A DNA stretch of 64,000 nucleotides from JBBSNV01 sp964458605. Lineage in GTDB: Bacteria; Pseudomonadota; Alphaproteobacteria; Reyranellales; JAQSWP01. This document shows positions 28,601 through 35,978 of this stretch, piece by piece. A model generated the notes under the pieces. It was not told the origin of the DNA. It did not search any database and saw nothing but the letters and a program-made list of their open reading frames with translations. A program made the translations under genes and the position numbers. Location: NCBI GenBank assembly GCA_964458605.1, contig CAYWLS010000015.1:41673-105672 (forward strand), given 5' to 3'. Every line of letters begins with the position of its first letter. Positions within the stretch are counted from its first letter, which is position 1.

Positions 28601-30201
28601 CCGGGTTCTCCACGCTCAGCACCAGCGCCGGGCTGCAGAACTTCCAGAACGGGGTGTCGCCGGTTACCGCCACGATCGCCAACAGCAAGATCGGTATCGA
28701 CGCCGACAGCTACGACGTGACCGGCTCGGCGCTGACCGTGTCGGACAACTCGCTGCGTGGCCGGGCGATCGGCAACACGGCGTTCAACACCCTGGATGTC
28801 GGCAGCACTACGCTGGGCGGCAACTCGGGCAATACCGGCGCCAGCGCGTCGATGACCTCGCTGCCGAACGTCAATACGCCTTATGTTGTGACGGCGGATT
28901 ACGCGCTGGGCAGCTACCAGGGCGTGAACGGCAACATCACGAGCACCGTGTCGGGCGTGTTCCAGCTCGACCTGACCGACGGCGCGTTGAGCGGCGGCAG
29001 CGCCACGCTGTCGGGCAACAGCATGCTGGCCTATGCCGAGGGCAACAACGGCGTCAACACGCTGGCCATCCTGGCCGGCACCACCAGCGCCCTGAGCGGC
29101 GGGTTGATGTCGCAACAGCGTTCGGACGGTTCCACTGCGGCAGCGACGGCGGGCTACGGCTCCGACCTCGCCTTCGGCGGAATCCAGGCCGGCAGCGTGT
29201 CCGGCACGCCGGTCAGCGTGTCCGGCAACAGCCTGACCGCGATCGCGGCCAACAACGACGTCACCAACACGCTGACCGCGACGGCCACGTCCAACCTGGT
29301 CGGCAGCGGCACTGGCGCCCAGGCGATCGTCGGCACCACCGGTCCGATCGTGGCCGTGACGGCGGACTACGCGCTGTTCAACGTGCAGGACGCGACCAAC
29401 GGGGCCGTTACGGCTACGGCGAACCCGGGCGGCTGGGGCGTGACGATCGGCGGCACCACCGGCACCAGCGCCACCACCATCGAGAACAACACGGTGACGG
29501 CGCAGGCCCGGGTCAACGATGCCATCAACACCTTGTCGCTCAGCGGCAAGAATGTCGGCGCCTCGGCGGCGCTGGGCAACTGGCAGGAGAGCTACAATCC
29601 CTCCACGGCCACCGTCTCCTCGGGTGCGATGGGCTTCAGCGGCGGCGGCGCGATCAGCAACTCGCCGCTGAACGTGTCGGGCAACAGCTTCATCGCCTCG
29701 GCGGGCGGCAACACCGCCAGCAACGGCGTCAGTGTGACAGCGACCAACTACACCACGCCGATCAATGCCGCATCGGGCGGCACGGTGGTGGGCGGCGGCT
29801 ACCAGGCCACCGCCACCTATGCGGTGCTCAACATGCAGCAGAACAACGGCGCGGTGAACTCCTCGGTGACGGGGCTGAACATCGGCATCAATGTCGGCGC
29901 GTCCACGCCGCCGTCGGTGAGCAACAGCCCGATGAGCGTGTCGGGCAACTCGGTGGTGGCGTCGGCCTACGGCAACAGCGCCAGCAACTCGATCACCATG
30001 AGTGCCGGCGTCGGCACCTTGCCGAGCGCGTCGCTGACCAGCTCGCAGCTCAACACGGGGGCGGTGACGTCGACCGTGACGGGCGTGCAGATCGGCATCA
30101 ACGTTGGCGCCAACACCGGCTCCAGCGGCGTGTCGAGCAACAATACCATCGGTGCGGTCGCGGTCGGCAACTCGGTCGCCAACACCGTCGGCATCCACTA
30201 A
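25651..30201 (+). CDS. Giant exported beta-repeat surface protein, copy 1
   Basis: The 1516-aa product has a signal peptide (ALAGVSAAALIVAASTVWSA) and then only low-complexity repeats rich in Asn, Ser, Ala, Thr and Gly. At least 14 irregularly spaced units follow the pattern [VL]S-x-NS-hydrophobic-x-A-x-A-x-GN-x-A-x-N, for example LSNNSIGSSALGNSATNSLS and VSGNSVVASAYGNSASNSIT, separated by variable segments of 40-80 residues. This suggests a beta-solenoid or amyloid-like fibre. There is no cysteine-rich, RTX or sortase motif and no obvious barrel. With a CsgG-like pore just upstream, export through that pore is the best guess (HfaD-like role). Start ATG 25651 follows GAGGG. Confidence 0.85.
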   Translation: MTMKTNRFNIRASALAGVSAAALIVAASTVWSAPAPQTSYSLDLTGVLATVATQTEYLIDVTVLPDPQIAPTAAVITGSSVTNVFGSGTGFAAQASNNVFTSTAISNKATSVLPSDRIVDLSLIGNDGTNDGIGILQDQMTGVAGAVTPVPITSSVTGGAFTNSLTNFSTGSVDTSNNLLAASTTVNLITPDYAVRGTIPTGYASAVQGSSSAGFATSSLSITNAASVAITSVQTAYNAGAVSGSSAKIVGGTIGDTITATGAISVTAPQTVDNNTVRADFAANSAHNIFLAEIGGNPTFNGSVLVSNNQANIETGGTGLINAASVTDVHISINNLDTDISVAGLADVSNNAVSASATGNAAGAGGVNGGAPTIGNAIAFANGLNVLGTGSTAGNSLGIPSSNVLSSVLGGDLILGNGQGNQGTEIGSVNSGTQIFVQANDLAATGSINVNGNSVSTASTGNVAVDTIQALGGASIQGTVVAANLQTNDATPIHATTTNDHIGAVPVGGGGDNAANGATSVSNNTLSASATGSLSGDPTVRTIALDATNLTSTGGLATIATTSQWEVGPILANTGGGISASNVQANFGVTTPITGTVSLSAIGALFASGLTDASADVNGNSIAASASGNVGYTSVALSGSNGAFSAGVSSTQYNANPVTASATGVVVDIWSTSGTINNSDLVLSNNSIGSSALGNSATNSLSATGFANLTVGGASANTWGFPNQNAWYDPGSPAQFANRVTGALALSNNQTNDGNVTASVADSGTNPLDANGFALFYSATGALTGSTVSLTGNSVSTSAIGAQATNTLTLGGGNLTTVSGAADQIASLGNVQFQGGVDGGVAISSTIDLTGAAGALGILSSGSVATSTLTVDSNSLTAFAAGNFGTNALRVTGTNYGSTAPGTPLEGVQLIGLRVQAEFALQNAQFDNSTYNGTGSRTASITAADVGIALTGNSTVGASPLTVSNNSLDADARNNYASNTLGLTGFSTLSTSAGLQNFQNGVSPVTATIANSKIGIDADSYDVTGSALTVSDNSLRGRAIGNTAFNTLDVGSTTLGGNSGNTGASASMTSLPNVNTPYVVTADYALGSYQGVNGNITSTVSGVFQLDLTDGALSGGSATLSGNSMLAYAEGNNGVNTLAILAGTTSALSGGLMSQQRSDGSTAAATAGYGSDLAFGGIQAGSVSGTPVSVSGNSLTAIAANNDVTNTLTATATSNLVGSGTGAQAIVGTTGPIVAVTADYALFNVQDATNGAVTATANPGGWGVTIGGTTGTSATTIENNTVTAQARVNDAINTLSLSGKNVGASAALGNWQESYNPSTATVSSGAMGFSGGGAISNSPLNVSGNSFIASAGGNTASNGVSVTATNYTTPINAASGGTVVGGGYQATATYAVLNMQQNNGAVNSSVTGLNIGINVGASTPPSVSNSPMSVSGNSVVASAYGNSASNSITMSAGVGTLPSASLTSSQLNTGAVTSTVTGVQIGINVGANTGSSGVSSNNTIGAVAVGNSVANTVGIH

Positions 30202-30204
30202 GCC
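29451..30204 (+). repeat. 754-bp identical repeat, first copy
   Basis: This stretch covers the last 750 bp of the first giant repeat gene plus 3 bp beyond its stop and is identical, base for base in my reading, to 35145-35898. The offset is a constant 5694 bp. Sequence before it is clearly diverged, including synonymous sites. Confidence 0.9.
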
Positions 30205-30215
30205 AAATCGCAATC

Positions 30216-30241
30216 GGGGGGCACGTGCACACGTGCCCCCC
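30216..30241 (+). terminator. GC-rich hairpin after first giant repeat gene
   Basis: GGGGGGCACGTG and CACGTGCCCCCC form a 12-bp perfect palindrome with a two-base centre (a looser loop is more likely in RNA). No T-tract follows, in contrast to the matching hairpin after copy 2, so it may be a weak terminator that lets the partner gene be read through. Confidence 0.6.
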
Positions 30242-30296
30242 GACCGTTCCATTCTCAGGCGGTCTCGCGGATCGCTCTGTCTTCAAGGTTGTACCG

Positions 30297-30929
30297 ATGC
30301 TTGGTTCGGCGTTGCGGTTCTGCATCCCGGCGGCGGCCGCCGCCACGATCGGCCTGCTCGTTCTGGTGCCGGCTCAGGCCGCCGATACCAAAGGCAATTT
30401 CGCCCTGCGCGGCATCGGTTCGCAGAGCTGCAAGGTGATGCTGGAGGAACTGCAGAAGACGCCGGCCACGGCGGCGATCGCGGCCTCCTGGCTGCTGGGC
30501 TACATGTCGGCCACCAACCGCTACGAGCCCGAAACCTTCGACATCTCCCCGGTCACCGATCCGCAGTCGATTTTCAACGTGCTGATGGCGCTGTGCAAAG
30601 CCCACCCTGATGCGCGGGTCCAGACCGTGGCCAGCGACACCTTGGCGGCGCTCGGCAAGGCGCGGGTCAAGGCCGACTCGCCGATGGTCGAGACCAAGTC
30701 GGGCAATGCCACCGCCCAGATCCGCCAGGAGACGCTGCTGCTGGTACAGAAGCGGCTGAACGAGAAGGGCTACCTGAAATCCAAGCCCGACGGCAGCTAT
30801 GGTGCCCAGACCGAGGCTGCCGTGAAGGCGTTCCAGACCGCCGAGAAACTGCCGGTCACCGGCGTGCCGGACGCGCCCACCATCATCCGCCTGCTCATCG
30901 AGCAGCCGCCGCAGCCGGCCAAGAAGTAG
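30297..30929 (+). CDS. Exported two-domain protein with peptidoglycan-binding domain, partner copy 1
   Basis: The 210-aa product has a signal peptide ending at AQAAD, then a domain of about 90 residues with two conserved cysteines (SQSCKVMLEELQK and MALCKAHPDARVQTVASDTL) and the motif WLLGYMSATNRYEP; this resembles small periplasmic HdeA/Rap1-like folds, without certainty. Residues 145-200 are a clear PG_binding_1 domain: VQKRLNEKGYLKSKPDGSYG and AVKAFQTAEKLPVTGVPD. The tail is PPQPAKK. I use ATG 30297 so that length equals the 210 aa of its paralogue. It probably fixes the preceding giant protein, or its secretion complex, to the cell wall. Confidence 0.85.
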   Translation: MLGSALRFCIPAAAAATIGLLVLVPAQAADTKGNFALRGIGSQSCKVMLEELQKTPATAAIAASWLLGYMSATNRYEPETFDISPVTDPQSIFNVLMALCKAHPDARVQTVASDTLAALGKARVKADSPMVETKSGNATAQIRQETLLLVQKRLNEKGYLKSKPDGSYGAQTEAAVKAFQTAEKLPVTGVPDAPTIIRLLIEQPPQPAKK

Positions 30930-31284
30930 CCACCCATGCGTGCTTTCCCCATTCAGACCTCCACCCTCCGGAACGTCGTTGTCGACGTAGCCGGCGGCAG
31001 TCTTGGCAAGGGCGGGTCTGATGGCGTCACATGCATTGATAATGAGAATTGTTTGCCGTACGCGGGATGCATGAATTCTGCCGGGCAGCTCCGAAATCTC
31101 CGTCGCCGCGTCAGGCGCTCCGGTCCGACCGAAAGGTCGCGGCTGGGCGACATCGCCAACGGGTCTGGCAAGCCAGACTGCCGGCGAAGGAGATGCCAGC
31201 CTTTGGATCGCTAGCTACGAAATTTACATCCGAAAGATAAGTCAGCTCTTTTCAGGGATAACCACGAGGGGAACAAAGAAGGAT
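30930..31284 (+). promoter_or_regulatory. Spacer before second module, with Fur-like sequence
   Basis: No convincing gene; a 92-codon frame in it lacks a ribosome-binding site and any recognisable feature. The stretch contains GATAATGAGAATTGTTTGC (31038-31056), which agrees with the classical 19-bp Fur box at 13 positions. CGAGGGGAACAAAGAAGG just before the start codon resembles the same position upstream of copy 1. The second module therefore may have its own promoter. Confidence 0.4.
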
Positions 31285-34200
31285 ATGGCTATGAAAAAGC
31301 AAAATTGCATGAATGTGCGCGCTATTGCGCTGGCCAGCGTCAGCGCCGCTGCCATGATCGCCGCCGGCGCCGTCTGGGCCGCGCCGCCCGTCACCACCTA
31401 TACGCTCGACGTCACCGGCGTAACCGCCACAGTCGCGACCCAGACCAATTATCTGATCGACGTCAACGCGCTGCCGGATCCCCAGACCGCGCCGACGACC
31501 GCGACCATCGACGGCTCCAGCGTCACCAACGTGTTCGGCAACAGCGCCGGCTTCCCGGCGCAGGCGTCGAACAACCTGTTCACCGCCACCGCCATCGGCA
31601 ACAAGTCGACCAGCGTGGCGCCGAGCGATCGCATCGTCGATCTGTCGCTGATCGGCAGCGACGGCACCAACGACGGTATTGGCGTCTTGCACGCCCTGGT
31701 GGTGGGCGACACCGCCACCGGTATCCCGGCCCCCGTGACGGCGACTATCGCCGGCGGCGCCTTCACCAACTCGAACACCAATACCGGCGACTTCACCAGC
31801 GGTTCGGTCGACACGTCGAACAACACGATGGCGACGACGGTCAACGTCAACCAGATCTCGCCGGACTACCAGGTGCGCGGCACCGTGCCGACCGGCTATT
31901 CCTCGCCGGTGCAGGGCACCAGCACCACCGGCTTCGTAGACGGCACGCTGTCGGCCTCCAACAGCGCCAGCGTGGTCGTCACCTCGGTGCAGACCTCGTT
32001 CATGTCGAGCGCTTTCGGCGAATCGGTCTCGTCCATCACGGGCGCTTCGATCGGCAACACCTTCACGCCAAGCGGCGTCACCATCACGGTGAGCGCGCCG
32101 CAGACCGTGGACAACAACACGGTGCAGGCGAATTTCGCCGTCAACTCCGCGCATAACATCTTCCTGGCCGAAGTCGGGGACAATCCGACCTTCGCCGGCA
32201 GCGTCCTGGTGTCCAACAACCAGGCCAACATCGAGAACGGCGGCAACCTGTTCAACCCGAACGTCGCCAGCGTCAGCGGCGTGTCCGTCGGCATCGACGA
32301 CCAGACCAACGTCGCCCTGTACACCGTCATCGCCGGCGCCGCCGACGTGTCGAACAACGCCGTCGGCAGTTCGGCCGCCGGCAACACCGCCGGTACGGCC
32401 GGCGTCAATGGCGGCGCGCCGACCATCGGCAACGCCATCGCCTTCGGCAACGGCCTGAACGTGGCCGGCAGCGGCTCGACCGCCGGCAACCTGCTGTCGG
32501 TTCCGCACAGCGTCAGCGGTCAGGACGTGCAGAGCACCCTGGGCGGCGACCTGATCCTGGGCAACGGCCAGGGCAACACCCAGACCGATGTCGGCTCGTC
32601 CACCGACAGCGTGGCGGTCTCCGTCACGGGCGGCGATCTGACGGCCGCCGGCACGGTCAATCTCAACGGCAACGCGCTGAGCAGCGCGGCGACCGGCAAC
32701 TCCGCGGTCGGCACGATCCAGGCGCTGGGCGGCTCCAGCGTCAACGGCACCGTGACCTTCGCCAGCTTGCAGGCCAACGACCAGACCTCGATCCATTCCA
32801 GCGTGACGGGTGCCACCGTCTCGACCGCCCTGACGGGCGGCGTCGACGACACCGTCAACGGCACCATCACGCTGAACGGCAATGCGATCGGCGCGACGGC
32901 GACCGGCAACACCTCGGGCGACCCGACGGTGCGCAGCATCTCGCTGAACGCCACCAACCTGACCTCGACCACCGCCCTGGCGCAGATCGACAACGTCTCG
33001 CAGTGGAAGGCGGGCAGTCCGGTCCAGTCCAACACCGGCGGCGGCATTTCCGCCGCCAACGTGCAGGCCAATTTCGGCGCCAACCTGCCGATCGCCGCCC
33101 AGGTCTCCGGCTCGTCGGTCACCGCGTCGCTCGACGACGATGCTGCCAACGTGAAGCTCGCGCTGAGCGGCAATTCGCTGTCGGCGGCGGCCTCCGGCAA
33201 CGTGGGCTACACCTCGGTGGCGCTGAGCGGCAGCAACGGCGCCTTCTCGGCCGGCGTGTCCAACGCGCAGTACGGCGAGAATCCGATCTCCGCTTCCGTC
33301 AGCGGCGGCACGGTCAACGGCTTCGTCAACGGCGACGTCGCCGGGTCCAGCCTGGTGGTGTCGAACAACGCTTTCGGCGCTTCGGCGGCTGCCAATTCGG
33401 CCACCAACAGCCTGTCGGCCACCGGCTTCGCCAACCTGACGGTGGGCGGCGCGGGCGATACCGGGCTGTTGATGAACACCCACTACGACGTGGGCGGCCT
33501 CCAGCCGGTCTTCACCAACGAGGTGATCGGCGCGCTGGCGGTGGACAACAACCAGACCAACGACGGCAACGTTGCCGCCGCGATTTCCGCCCCGGGCAGC
33601 TTCGGCCTGGCCTCGGTGGTGGTCAACGGCAACATCACCCCCGGCACCGCCCTGAACTCGACGGCGGTCACCGGCAACAGCGCCAGCAGCTCCGCGATCG
33701 GGTCGCAGGCGACCAACAGCCTGACCCTGGGCGGCGGCAACCTGACCACCGCTTCGGGCAACATCGACCAGATCGCCACCCTGGGCAGCGTCCAGTATCA
33801 GGGCGGCACCAACTCGACCGGCGTGACGATCTCGGCCGGCATCGATGCCACCGGCGCTCCCGGTGCGATGGGCGTGATCGTCAACGGCAACGTCAATGCC
33901 GGCACCAGCGGCCAGGGCATCACGGTCGACTCGAACAGCCTGTCGACCTTCGCCGCCGGCAACTTCGGCACCAATACGCTGACGGCGACCGGCACCAACT
34001 ATGGCGCGGCCAGCAACGCTACCGCGTTGCAGGGCGTGATGCAGAACGGCACCCGCGTGCAGGCCGAATTCGCGCTGCAAAACGCGCAGTTCGACAACTC
34101 GCCGGCCAACAACAACTCGGCCGGATCGCGCACGGCGACGATCACCGGTGGCAACATCGGCATTTCGCTTACGGCGGCCGGAACCGTGGGCAGCACGCCG

Positions 34201-35895
34201 CTGACGGTCAGCGGCAATTCGCTGGACGCCGATGCGCGCAACAACTACGCGTCCAACGCCCTGGGCCTGACCGGGTTCTCCACGCTCAGCACCAGCGCCG
34301 GGCTGATCAACTTCCAGAACTCCGTATCGACGGTCGGTTCGAGCGTCGTCAACGGCAAGGTCGGTCTGGATGCGGACGGCTACGACGTGTTCGGCTCGGC
34401 CGTCACCGTGTCGGACAACAGCTCGACGGCCCGCGCCATCGCCAACACGGCGTTCAACAGCGTCGGCGTCGGCAGCACCTCGCTGGGCGGCAACGCCGGC
34501 ACCACCGGCGCCTCGGCGTCGCTGCTGCAGGTGCCGGACAGCACGCTGTTCAATGTGTATACGGCGACCGCCGACTACGCGCTGGGCAGCTACCAGGGTA
34601 CGACCAACAACGTCACCGCCAGCGTGTCGGGCGTCTATCAGCTCGACCTGGCCGGCGGTGCGATCGGCGAAGGCAGCGCCACGCTGTCGGGCAACAGCAT
34701 GCTGGCTTTTGCCCAGAACAACAACGTGGTCAACACGTTGGGCATCGCGGCCACCACGACCACCTCTGTCAGCGGCGTCCTGATGTCCGAACAGCGCTCG
34801 ATCGCGCCGACGACGACGGCGACCGCGGGCTACGGCTCCGACCTCGCCTTCGGCGGAGTGCAGGCCGGCAGCGCCATCGACACGCCGATCAGCGTGTCCG
34901 GCAACAGCCTGAGCGCGGTGGCGGGCAACAACGACGCCACCAACACGCTGACCGCGACGGCCACGTCCAATCTGTCCGGCGCGGGCGTCGGCGGCAAGGC
35001 CGTCGTCGCCAACGCCGATCCGTCCAACGCCGGCAACCCCAACGTTGCGGTCACGGCGGACTTCTCGCTGTTCAACGTGCAGGACGCCGTGCAGGGCGCC
35101 ATCACCGCCACCGCCAACCCGGGCGGCTGGGGCGTGAACGTCGACGGCACCACCGGCACCAGCGCCACCACCATCGAGAACAACACGGTGACGGCGCAGG
35201 CCCGGGTCAACGATGCCATCAACACCTTGTCGCTCAGCGGCAAGAATGTCGGCGCCTCGGCGGCGCTGGGCAACTGGCAGGAGAGCTACAATCCCTCCAC
35301 GGCCACCGTCTCCTCGGGTGCGATGGGCTTCAGCGGCGGCGGCGCGATCAGCAACTCGCCGCTGAACGTGTCGGGCAACAGCTTCATCGCCTCGGCGGGC
35401 GGCAACACCGCCAGCAACGGCGTCAGTGTGACAGCGACCAACTACACCACGCCGATCAATGCCGCATCGGGCGGCACGGTGGTGGGCGGCGGCTACCAGG
35501 CCACCGCCACCTATGCGGTGCTCAACATGCAGCAGAACAACGGCGCGGTGAACTCCTCGGTGACGGGGCTGAACATCGGCATCAATGTCGGCGCGTCCAC
35601 GCCGCCGTCGGTGAGCAACAGCCCGATGAGCGTGTCGGGCAACTCGGTGGTGGCGTCGGCCTACGGCAACAGCGCCAGCAACTCGATCACCATGAGTGCC
35701 GGCGTCGGCACCTTGCCGAGCGCGTCGCTGACCAGCTCGCAGCTCAACACGGGGGCGGTGACGTCGACCGTGACGGGCGTGCAGATCGGCATCAACGTTG
35801 GCGCCAACACCGGCTCCAGCGGCGTGTCGAGCAACAATACCATCGGTGCGGTCGCGGTCGGCAACTCGGTCGCCAACACCGTCGGCATCCACTAA
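31285..35895 (+). CDS. Giant exported beta-repeat surface protein, copy 2
   Basis: The 1536-aa product is a full-length paralogue of the protein at 25651. Signal peptide (ALASVSAAAMIAAGAVWAAP), N-terminal region (TATVATQTNYLIDVNALPDP, DRIVDLSLIGSDGTNDGIG) and repeat layout correspond, with roughly two thirds or more identity by eye. The C-terminal 249 residues are identical. Repeat units include VSNNAFGASAANSATNSLS-like and LSGNSMLAFAQNNNVVNTLG patterns. The first ATG is used; a second lies two codons in. It is likely exported by the same CsgG-like pore. A copy with slightly different surface repeats could allow mixed fibres or staged expression. Confidence 0.85.
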   Translation: MAMKKQNCMNVRAIALASVSAAAMIAAGAVWAAPPVTTYTLDVTGVTATVATQTNYLIDVNALPDPQTAPTTATIDGSSVTNVFGNSAGFPAQASNNLFTATAIGNKSTSVAPSDRIVDLSLIGSDGTNDGIGVLHALVVGDTATGIPAPVTATIAGGAFTNSNTNTGDFTSGSVDTSNNTMATTVNVNQISPDYQVRGTVPTGYSSPVQGTSTTGFVDGTLSASNSASVVVTSVQTSFMSSAFGESVSSITGASIGNTFTPSGVTITVSAPQTVDNNTVQANFAVNSAHNIFLAEVGDNPTFAGSVLVSNNQANIENGGNLFNPNVASVSGVSVGIDDQTNVALYTVIAGAADVSNNAVGSSAAGNTAGTAGVNGGAPTIGNAIAFGNGLNVAGSGSTAGNLLSVPHSVSGQDVQSTLGGDLILGNGQGNTQTDVGSSTDSVAVSVTGGDLTAAGTVNLNGNALSSAATGNSAVGTIQALGGSSVNGTVTFASLQANDQTSIHSSVTGATVSTALTGGVDDTVNGTITLNGNAIGATATGNTSGDPTVRSISLNATNLTSTTALAQIDNVSQWKAGSPVQSNTGGGISAANVQANFGANLPIAAQVSGSSVTASLDDDAANVKLALSGNSLSAAASGNVGYTSVALSGSNGAFSAGVSNAQYGENPISASVSGGTVNGFVNGDVAGSSLVVSNNAFGASAAANSATNSLSATGFANLTVGGAGDTGLLMNTHYDVGGLQPVFTNEVIGALAVDNNQTNDGNVAAAISAPGSFGLASVVVNGNITPGTALNSTAVTGNSASSSAIGSQATNSLTLGGGNLTTASGNIDQIATLGSVQYQGGTNSTGVTISAGIDATGAPGAMGVIVNGNVNAGTSGQGITVDSNSLSTFAAGNFGTNTLTATGTNYGAASNATALQGVMQNGTRVQAEFALQNAQFDNSPANNNSAGSRTATITGGNIGISLTAAGTVGSTPLTVSGNSLDADARNNYASNALGLTGFSTLSTSAGLINFQNSVSTVGSSVVNGKVGLDADGYDVFGSAVTVSDNSSTARAIANTAFNSVGVGSTSLGGNAGTTGASASLLQVPDSTLFNVYTATADYALGSYQGTTNNVTASVSGVYQLDLAGGAIGEGSATLSGNSMLAFAQNNNVVNTLGIAATTTTSVSGVLMSEQRSIAPTTTATAGYGSDLAFGGVQAGSAIDTPISVSGNSLSAVAGNNDATNTLTATATSNLSGAGVGGKAVVANADPSNAGNPNVAVTADFSLFNVQDAVQGAITATANPGGWGVNVDGTTGTSATTIENNTVTAQARVNDAINTLSLSGKNVGASAALGNWQESYNPSTATVSSGAMGFSGGGAISNSPLNVSGNSFIASAGGNTASNGVSVTATNYTTPINAASGGTVVGGGYQATATYAVLNMQQNNGAVNSSVTGLNIGINVGASTPPSVSNSPMSVSGNSVVASAYGNSASNSITMSAGVGTLPSASLTSSQLNTGAVTSTVTGVQIGINVGANTGSSGVSSNNTIGAVAVGNSVANTVGIH

Positions 35896-35898
35896 GCC
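35145..35898 (+). repeat. 754-bp identical repeat, second copy
   Basis: Identical to 29451-30204 over its whole length in my reading, including silent positions, and ending 3 bp after the stop codon. The flanks differ at once on both sides, which is the pattern of a recent gene-conversion tract rather than a whole-module duplication. Confidence 0.9.
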
Positions 35899-35911
35899 TC
35901 AATACAAGGCA

Positions 35912-35942
35912 GGGGGCACGCGCAAGCGTGCCCCCTTTTTTT
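35912..35942 (+). terminator. Rho-independent terminator after second giant repeat gene
   Basis: GGGGGCACGC (35912-35921), loop GCAA, GCGTGCCCCC (35926-35935) and a seven-base T-tract form a textbook intrinsic terminator. It occupies the same place as the hairpin after copy 1 but has the T-run that copy 1 lacks. The partner gene starts only 37 bp later, so it is read through partially or has its own short promoter. Confidence 0.88.
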
Positions 35943-35978
35943 ATCCACACTCGGCAATTTGAGTAGAGGTAGGTAACG

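Noticed and set aside
30936..31214. 92-codon frame between the first wall-binding gene and the second giant gene
   Set aside because: No ribosome-binding site, no motif, and basic low-quality composition. A counterpart is absent before the first module.
31252..35892. A 1546-codon open frame on the minus strand, antisense to the second giant gene
   Set aside because: It mirrors the GC-biased codons of the plus-strand gene, has no ribosome-binding site or family features and gives an Arg/Val/Asp/His-rich nonsense composition. The plus strand has a signal peptide, ordered repeats and a paralogue.
25651..35895. Giant repeat proteins as substrates of the type I transporter at 1-1313
   Set aside because: Both have cleavable N-terminal Sec signals and lack a C-terminal RTX-type secretion signal; the adjacent CsgG-like pore is a better match.
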